DNA of 9,521 nt, taken from assembly GCA_022842565.1 (NCBI GenBank), contig JALHPH010000038.1, positions 1 through 9,521 on the forward strand, written 5' to 3'. This document shows, in pieces, positions 4,673 to 9,521 of this stretch. The notes under the pieces are model-generated. The model worked only from the letters and a program-made list of their open reading frames with translations, was not told the origin of the DNA and searched no databases. This DNA is from Fimbriimonadaceae bacterium. GTDB lineage: Bacteria; Armatimonadota; Fimbriimonadia; Fimbriimonadales; Fimbriimonadaceae. Every line of letters starts with the position of its first letter. The stretch's first letter is position 1. The position numbers and the translations under genes are program-made.

Positions 4673-7600
4673 TTAGTTGAAGAAGCCAGCGGTCTTGGCC
4701 AGTCGGACGTCGTCTCCAGGGGAGAGCTCGTCCAGGTCCTTCAGCGTGAGTTCCTTGTTGTTTTGGTCCTCGACCGAGACGCGCAGACAGAGCGAGCGGA
4801 GCTCATTCACAAGAATCTTGAACGATTCGGGGATACCGGGCTCAGCGATGTTCTCGCCCTTCACGATGCTCTCGTAAGCCTTCACACGTCCCATCACGTC
4901 GTCAGACTTGATGGTCAGCAGCTCTTGCAGCGTATAGGCAGCGCCATATGCTTCCAGCGCCCAGACTTCCATTTCACCGAAACGCTGGCCACCAAACTGA
5001 GCCTTACCACCCAAAGGCTGCTGAGTCACGAGCGAGTATGGGCCAATGGAGCGAGCGTGGATCTTTTCATCGACCAAGTGCTCCAGTTTCAGGATGTACA
5101 TGACACCCACGGTGATGAGGTTCGGCAAGTACTCGCCGGTCAGACCGTTTCGCAGTCGGCTCTTGAAGCTCTCCGGATCGAGTCCGGCGCGCTCGAAAGC
5201 GTTGTGGCGGATTCGGGAGACAATTTCGGTATAGAGGCTATCTTCGGCCTTGTAGGGCTCTCCGATCTCATCCAGGTCTTCTGGCTCCCAGTCCTCGACA
5301 TTCATCATTTCGCCGACGTTGCGCACGGGGGGTGCGGCGACGATTCGGCTGATGCGCTCCAGGTGCGGCTCGTCGAGTTGGCGCAAGCGCTTCTCGATGA
5401 GGCTCCACATGTCGTCCAGATCGGCGTCGGGCTCGAACGGGAGATGCAGCTGCAGTTCTTGATTGACATAGGCGTCTAGCACCTTTCGGCGCAGGTCCTT
5501 GGCCATGCGTTGAACTTCGACTTCGATCTCGGTTTCGGTTGCACCCTCGAATGCCGGGCATTCGTAGCGGATGCCGAAGTAGCGGCCGACATAGCCCAAG
5601 TGCGTCTCGAGGATTTGGCCGATGTTCATACGGCTCGGCACACCGAGTGGGTTAAGAACGACATCCACCGGAGTTCCATCTGCCAAGAAAGGCATGTCCT
5701 CGGCGGCAAGGATACGGCTGATCACACCCTTGTTTCCGTGGCGTCCGGCCATCTTGTCACCGACCATTAGCTTGCGCTTTTGGGAGACATAGACCTGCAC
5801 CGTCATGTTTGTACCGGCCGGCAGCTCGTCACCTTGAATCTGGACAAGCGGCTCGTCGGTGATGTCGCAAACCAGGCGCTCGCGCTTCTTCGATTCGTTG
5901 TAGACCTTGTTGATGCTGGGCGAAAGGTACTTGTAACGGCTGAATACCTTCACGTCGACAATCACGCCCTTTTCGCCGTGCGGCAATCGGAGCGAGACGT
6001 CGCGGGTCTCTTCGGCCTTCTTACCAAAAATGGCGATGATGAGCCGCTCTTCAGCGGTCATTTCGGTCTGTCCCTTCGGAGCGACCTTACCAACCAGAAT
6101 GTCTTCAGGGCGCACTTCAGCCCCGACTCGGATGATTCCGTTTTCGTCGAGGTCCTTGAGGGCGTCCTCGCCGACGTTGGGGATGTCGCGTGTGATTTCT
6201 TCGGGGCCGAGCTTAGTGTCAACCGCCTCGGTCTCGTGGCGCTCGATGTGGATCGACGTGAACACGTCGTCCTTCACGAGGCGCTCGCTAATCAGGATCG
6301 CGTCTTCATAGTTGTATCCGCCCCATGGCATGAAGGCCACCACGACGTTTTGGCCGAGCGCGATGCGTCCGGCGTCACAGGTGGGTCCGTCGGCCAGTGG
6401 CTGGCGGGCCACCACACGATCGCCGGGGAAGACGATGGGTCGGTGGGTGAAACAGGTCGACTTGTTCGACGGCTGCATGTGCTTCAGCGTGTAGCTGTCC
6501 AGGCTGCCGTCCTCGCGTCGCACTCGAATCTCTGCCGAAGTGACGTACTCCACAACACCCGGGTGTCGAGCGATGATCGAGGCGCCGGAGTCCACCGCAG
6601 CGGTGACTTCGTAGCCGGTACCGACCAGCGGCTGATCGCTACGAAGACACGGCACTGCTTGGCGCTGCATGTTTGCACCCATCAGGGCGCGGTTCGCGTC
6701 GTCGTTCTCCAGGAACGGAATCAGCGCGGTGGCCACCGAGATAATCTGTTGGGGTGAAACGTCCACGTACTGCACGGTCTTCTTGGGAACCGTAGGGTAA
6801 CTGGCGCCGCCGAATTCGCGATCTCCACCAGGGCAGCGCACCTGCACCAGATCGGGAATGATGTCGCCGTTCTCGTCGAGCGGGATGTCCGCAGGAGCGA
6901 TACGCTTGTCGAAGTCCTCGTTGGCCGTCAGGTATTCGATGCCCGGTGTGACGCGACCATCGATCACGCGCCGATATGGCGTGCGAAGGAAGCCGAACTC
7001 ATCCACGCGAGCGTGGGTGGTCATCTGGCTGATAAGACCAATGTTCGGACCTTCAGGCGTTTCGATCGGGCAGATACGGCCGTAGTGCGAACGGTGGACG
7101 TCGCGGACTTCCAGCTTGGCGCTGGTTCGTTGCAAACCACCCGGGCCGAGGCTCGAAAGACGACGCTTGTTCGTGATTTCGCTCAGCGGGTTGGTTTGAT
7201 CCATGAACGTGCTGAGCTGGTTGCTGCTAAAGAAGCTCTTGATGCTCGCGCTGACCGGCTTGACGCTGAGAATGATGCTAGGTAGCAGGTTCTCTTGGTC
7301 GGCGCTGGTCATGCGTTCGCGGGCGACTTTTTCCATGCGAACAAAGCCGAGTCGCATTTGGCTGGCCAGGAGCTCGCCCACGCTTCGGACGCGCTTGTTT
7401 CTCAGGTCGTCAATGTCGTCGCGCTCACGCCCTTCGAACATGTATGGCGCCATGGCAATGAGCACCCCTGCGAGGTCATCGCTGGTGAGGTTTCGCACAT
7501 TGATCGGAATATCGTTGTTCAGGCGTAGGTTCAAGAACCGGCGGCCGACCTTTCCGAGGTCGTAGCGTTTGGGGTCAAAGAATTGGTTGTAGAGCAGTTG

Positions 7601-8707
7601 CTTGGCGGCCTCTTCGGTCGCGGCTTCACCCGGTCGCATGCGCTTGAAGAGGTCCAACATGGCCTCGCGCATGTTTTGGGTCTTGTCGTGCTCCAGGGTG
7701 GCGTTCACCAGGGTTGGCACGTCCAGCACGTCCAACGTTGCAAGCTCCATGGATTCGATCTTCTTCGCGGTGTCGCGATCGATCTTCTCCATGCGCTTGA
7801 TGATGAGTTTGCCGTCCTCGGTGACGTCGGCCAGGGGGCGCTTGCCCTCCAAGTCCTCGGCGGTCGGGCTTTCAAGGGTGACTTCGTTACCGAAGTAGTA
7901 CAGCATCTCGTCATTGCTGGCGAGAGGCGATTCGCACTCGATTTCCATGTTGCGCACGGCTTCCGAGAGCGTGTCGATCACCTTCGACGTGAGCACATAG
8001 CCCTTTTCGTACAGCACTTCGCCGGTCTCGGGATCGACGAGCGGGTCGACCAGCTTCTTTCGTGCGGCGTTAGCGACCAGGCGCTTGTAGCGCACTCGGC
8101 CCTTGAACCGGTCGGGGTTCGCGCTGTCATAGAAAGCGTGGAGACACTTGATGAGCTGCGTGATCGGCAGCTTCTTGGTCTGGCTGATCTGGGTGTAAAC
8201 CGCCAGACTGGGCTCCGACTCAATTTCCAGCCAGGGACCTTCGCTGGGGATGATACGGGCCGAGACGACGACCTGCATGCTCGTATCCACGCCCTCTTCG
8301 AAATAGAGGCCGGGGCTACGTGATAGCTGGCTGACAATGACGCGCTCGCGGCCATTGATGATGAAGGTGCCCGAGTCGGTCATCAGGGGCAGATCGCCCA
8401 GATAAACTTCCGACTCAATTTCTTCGCGGTCACGTCCGCCAAAGCGGACGGTGGCCTTGATGGGGGCCTCGAAGGTCATGTCGCGGTCGCGGCATTCCGA
8501 GATGGAATACTTCGGCTCGCCTAGGTGGAATCCAACGAACTCAATGTAGTTGGATTGGGTGAAATCCCAGATCGGCGAGAACGTTTTAAACAGATCCGGC
8601 AGTCCTTCTTCCAGGAACCAGCGGTAGCTGTCTGTTTGGAGTTCGATCAGGTTGGGGACATCGAGAATGCGAGGGAGTTTCTTCGCGGTGGGCTGGATGA
8701 CTCTCAT
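4673..8707 (-). CDS. rpoB: DNA-directed RNA polymerase beta subunit
   Basis: 1344 residues, close to E. coli RpoB (1342). It is the full catalytic beta subunit, from the N-terminal LELQ-like TDSYRWFLEEGLPDLF region to the C-terminal PESFKILVNELRSL clamp-anchoring segment. Visible landmarks: GTFIINGRERVIVSQL (113-128), the rifampicin region (496-520), CPIETPEGPNIGLI (546-559), GYNYEDAI (797-804, E. coli Glu813/Asp814 equivalents), GDKMAGRHGNKG (983-994), LGVPSRMN (1021-1028) and PYSLVTQQPLGGKAQFGGQRFGEMEVWALEAYGAA (1223-1257). Oddities: Thr500 and Asn513 replace E. coli Gln513 and His526; fork loop 2 reads LQRTSAK instead of LTRERAG; there are insertions at about 923-958 and 1062-1184; and HARSIG replaces HARSTG. 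An in-frame TGA four codons upstream limits alternative starts. GGAG lies 12 bases before the ATG, a long spacing. rpoC does not follow and rplL does not precede it. Confidence 0.98.
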   Translation of the reverse strand: MRVIQPTAKKLPRILDVPNLIELQTDSYRWFLEEGLPDLFKTFSPIWDFTQSNYIEFVGFHLGEPKYSISECRDRDMTFEAPIKATVRFGGRDREEIESEVYLGDLPLMTDSGTFIINGRERVIVSQLSRSPGLYFEEGVDTSMQVVVSARIIPSEGPWLEIESEPSLAVYTQISQTKKLPITQLIKCLHAFYDSANPDRFKGRVRYKRLVANAARKKLVDPLVDPETGEVLYEKGYVLTSKVIDTLSEAVRNMEIECESPLASNDEMLYYFGNEVTLESPTAEDLEGKRPLADVTEDGKLIIKRMEKIDRDTAKKIESMELATLDVLDVPTLVNATLEHDKTQNMREAMLDLFKRMRPGEAATEEAAKQLLYNQFFDPKRYDLGKVGRRFLNLRLNNDIPINVRNLTSDDLAGVLIAMAPYMFEGRERDDIDDLRNKRVRSVGELLASQMRLGFVRMEKVARERMTSADQENLLPSIILSVKPVSASIKSFFSSNQLSTFMDQTNPLSEITNKRRLSSLGPGGLQRTSAKLEVRDVHRSHYGRICPIETPEGPNIGLISQMTTHARVDEFGFLRTPYRRVIDGRVTPGIEYLTANEDFDKRIAPADIPLDENGDIIPDLVQVRCPGGDREFGGASYPTVPKKTVQYVDVSPQQIISVATALIPFLENDDANRALMGANMQRQAVPCLRSDQPLVGTGYEVTAAVDSGASIIARHPGVVEYVTSAEIRVRREDGSLDSYTLKHMQPSNKSTCFTHRPIVFPGDRVVARQPLADGPTCDAGRIALGQNVVVAFMPWGGYNYEDAILISERLVKDDVFTSIHIERHETEAVDTKLGPEEITRDIPNVGEDALKDLDENGIIRVGAEVRPEDILVGKVAPKGQTEMTAEERLIIAIFGKKAEETRDVSLRLPHGEKGVIVDVKVFSRYKYLSPSINKVYNESKKRERLVCDITDEPLVQIQGDELPAGTNMTVQVYVSQKRKLMVGDKMAGRHGNKGVISRILAAEDMPFLADGTPVDVVLNPLGVPSRMNIGQILETHLGYVGRYFGIRYECPAFEGATETEIEVEVQRMAKDLRRKVLDAYVNQELQLHLPFEPDADLDDMWSLIEKRLRQLDEPHLERISRIVAAPPVRNVGEMMNVEDWEPEDLDEIGEPYKAEDSLYTEIVSRIRHNAFERAGLDPESFKSRLRNGLTGEYLPNLITVGVMYILKLEHLVDEKIHARSIGPYSLVTQQPLGGKAQFGGQRFGEMEVWALEAYGAAYTLQELLTIKSDDVMGRVKAYESIVKGENIAEPGIPESFKILVNELRSLCLRVSVEDQNNKELTLKDLDELSPGDDVRLAKTAGFFN

Positions 8708-8719
8708 AAGGGTGCATCA

Positions 8720-8723
8720 CTCC
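8720..8723 (-). promoter_or_regulatory. Weak, distant Shine-Dalgarno (GGAG) of rpoB
   Basis: GGAG on the minus strand lies 12 bases before the ATG at 8707, longer than the usual 5-9. An ATG at 8717 nearer this site is out of frame, and TGA at 8716-8714 blocks upward extension of the rpoB frame. The start at 8707 is supported by the family N-terminus (MRVIQPTAKKLPRILDVPNL). Confidence 0.4.
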
Positions 8724-8765
8724 AATGGGCGGGTGACCCAAGCTGGCATAGGAGCGCGAACTTTC

Positions 8766-8820
8766 ATCATACCTGCTCGCTGGTTGTGAATGCGCAACTT
8801 TAATTTACTTTTAATGAAAG
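8766..8820 (-). promoter_or_regulatory. Possible rpoB promoter with AT-rich upstream element
   Basis: TATGAT on the minus strand (8771-8766) is a possible -10, with predicted start near 8759 and a leader of about 52 bases. TTGCGC (8797-8792) could be the -35, but the spacer is 20 bp, longer than normal. Upstream, 8799-8820 is A/T-rich and resembles an UP element; it overlaps the end of the preceding gene. No terminator separates that gene from rpoB, so read-through is also possible. Confidence 0.3.
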
Positions 8821-9468
8821 AAGTTCGGCCCATTGGACCACGCTTACACGGGAGAGTCGGGCGCCGTGGCTGGGTAGGCACTCGTTAAACTCGGCCGCCG
8901 CAAGGTGCTTTGCCGACGCCACCATCTGGCCCGCGTCCTCGCCAAAGCAACTGAGCCTGGGCGAATCCTTGCTGCGGCCCCCGGCGATGGCATCGCCCGG
9001 CAAGAGAGTGCCATTCGGCAGGCGAAAAGATGTGTGATCTGGGCTATGTCCAGGCGTCGGAATGCGCTCGATCCCGAGAGACTCAGGCCAATGATCCAAC
9101 GTCGCCGAGCACGGGGGAATCGGGGGAAGTTGGGCAAACCGCGATGACCAGATGAGAGGGTGCGACCACCATTCCTGCGCCTCGGGGATTCGCACGTGGC
9201 CCGTCCGAAGCCACTCGTGTTCGCCGGGCGGGCACCAAACCGTGCAACCGAACTCTTCGACCAACGCCGTCACCATTCCGGCGTGATCCAGGTGGACGTG
9301 CGTCAATAGTAGATGCTTGGGCGGGGTAGGGAAGCCGCGTAACCAATCGAGGATGCGCCCTCTTGGGTCGTAAGGGCCGGTGTCAATCACCGCCACCACC
9401 CCATCGATCTCGAACCGGAAAGCCAGCACGCCCCAAGGCAGTTTGAGGTGGCTCAGTTCGCCCGGCAT
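8800..9468 (-). CDS. Metallo-beta-lactamase-fold hydrolase
   Basis: 222 residues forming a compact MBL-fold enzyme, cytoplasmic as no signal peptide is present. All metal ligands of the superfamily are visible: THVHLDH (His57, His59, Asp61, His62), His141 in TPGHSPDH, Asp159 in LLPGDA and His201 in LPSHG. The N-terminal VVAVIDTGPYDPRGRI strand-turn is typical of the glyoxalase II / quorum-lactonase-like branch. Substrate cannot be assigned from sequence; hydrolysis of a thioester, lactone or phosphoester are family options. The start at 9468 is fixed by an in-frame TAA three codons upstream, which is itself the likely stop of the preceding gene, six bases away, so translational coupling is plausible. 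There is no good Shine-Dalgarno; GGTGG lies about 16 bases upstream. It lies 92 bp before rpoB in the same direction and may be co-transcribed with it, although no functional link is evident. Confidence 0.88.
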   Translation of the reverse strand: MPGELSHLKLPWGVLAFRFEIDGVVAVIDTGPYDPRGRILDWLRGFPTPPKHLLLTHVHLDHAGMVTALVEEFGCTVWCPPGEHEWLRTGHVRIPEAQEWWSHPLIWSSRFAQLPPIPPCSATLDHWPESLGIERIPTPGHSPDHTSFRLPNGTLLPGDAIAGGRSKDSPRLSCFGEDAGQMVASAKHLAAAEFNECLPSHGARLSRVSVVQWAELLSLKVN

Positions 9469-9474
9469 CGCGCG

Positions 9475-9521
9475 TTAGCTGAGGCCACCGAACTTTCGTT
9501 GGCGCGATTGGAACTCAAGGA
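9475..9521 (-). CDS. C-terminal end of an upstream gene (partial, unidentified)
   Basis: From the window edge a minus-strand frame reads LEFQSRQRKFGGLS and stops with TAA at 9477-9475, six bases before the start of the MBL gene. The tight spacing fits an operon. Only 14 residues are visible, so no family can be assigned, and a chance open frame of this length cannot be excluded. Confidence 0.4.
   Translation of the reverse strand, partial: LEFQSRQRKFGGLS

Noticed and set aside
4658..8323. Long plus-strand open frames opposite rpoB (for example 5780-6757, 7583-8323 and 4658-5479)
   Set aside because: They are antisense to a conserved rpoB along its whole length, have low-complexity V/L/H/D/R-rich products without recognisable domains, and are the expected shadow of GC-biased codon use.
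8708..8740. RNA hairpin in the rpoB leader (GGGTCAC with GTGATGCACCC) hiding GGAG
   Set aside because: Pairing needs a four-base bulge and a long loop, and no conserved regulatory leader is recognised. I saw no reason to prefer it over other folds.
8783..8798. Imperfect dyad GTTGTGAATGCGCAAC upstream of rpoB as an operator or terminator
   Set aside because: The arms are only six bases with one mismatch and a four-base centre, and there is no T-run. It is too weak to call without comparison to relatives.
1..9521. tRNA, rRNA, CRISPR array, insertion sequence or prophage remains
   Set aside because: I saw no cloverleaf-like tRNA segments, spaced repeats, transposase motifs or terminal inverted repeats, and genes fill nearly the whole window.

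Overview
The window looks like a chromosomal piece of a GC-rich bacterium, most probably from the Armatimonadota (class Fimbriimonadia). Three features of the proteins point there: a secreted protein ending in a carboxypeptidase-regulatory-like domain plus two dockerin-type calcium loops; a choice-of-anchor B / LVIVD protein whose C-terminal beta domain resembles one I associate with exported Fimbriimonadales proteins; and a split redoxin / cytochrome c / PHM-like module of the kind seen in Planctomycetes, Acidobacteria and relatives. This placement is recognition from memory, not a database result.

Layout from left to right. (1) 1-541, minus: an exported redoxin-domain protein whose C-terminal end runs off the window. 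(2) 589-1746, plus, divergent from it: an exported cytochrome c (CMPCH) joined to a degenerate copper-monooxygenase-like (PHM) domain. (3) 1743-3317, minus: the choice-of-anchor B / LVIVD protein, whose stop codon interlocks with that of the previous gene. (4) 3423-4604, plus, divergent: the secreted dockerin-like protein. (5) A bidirectional intrinsic terminator at about 4617-4660. (6) 4673-8707, minus: a full-length RNA polymerase beta subunit, rpoB. (7) 8800-9468, minus: a metallo-beta-lactamase-fold hydrolase with all metal ligands. (8) 9475-9521, minus: the last codons of a probable upstream gene.

The first half is an envelope/secretome region of four single genes in alternating orientation. 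Each appears to have its own -10 element only 6-12 bases before the start codon and no clear Shine-Dalgarno sequence, which suggests leaderless or near-leaderless mRNAs. The redoxin and the cytochrome c/PHM-like proteins match successive parts of a polypeptide that is a single fused chain in other phyla, so they may act together outside the cytoplasm.

The second half is dominated by rpoB, the most interesting gene here. It is not in the usual rplKAJL-rpoBC cluster: the gene before it encodes an MBL hydrolase, and a terminator, not rpoC, follows it. Its protein has Thr and Asn at the positions equivalent to E. coli Gln513 and His526 in the rifampicin pocket, an unusual fork loop 2, and an insertion of roughly 110 residues before the conserved C-terminal HARS-G-PYSLVTQQ block. 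It may be the only, relocated rpoB of a naturally rifamycin-tolerant lineage, or a second, specialised rpoB paralogue. The window alone cannot decide. No RNA genes, CRISPR arrays, insertion sequences or origins were seen.
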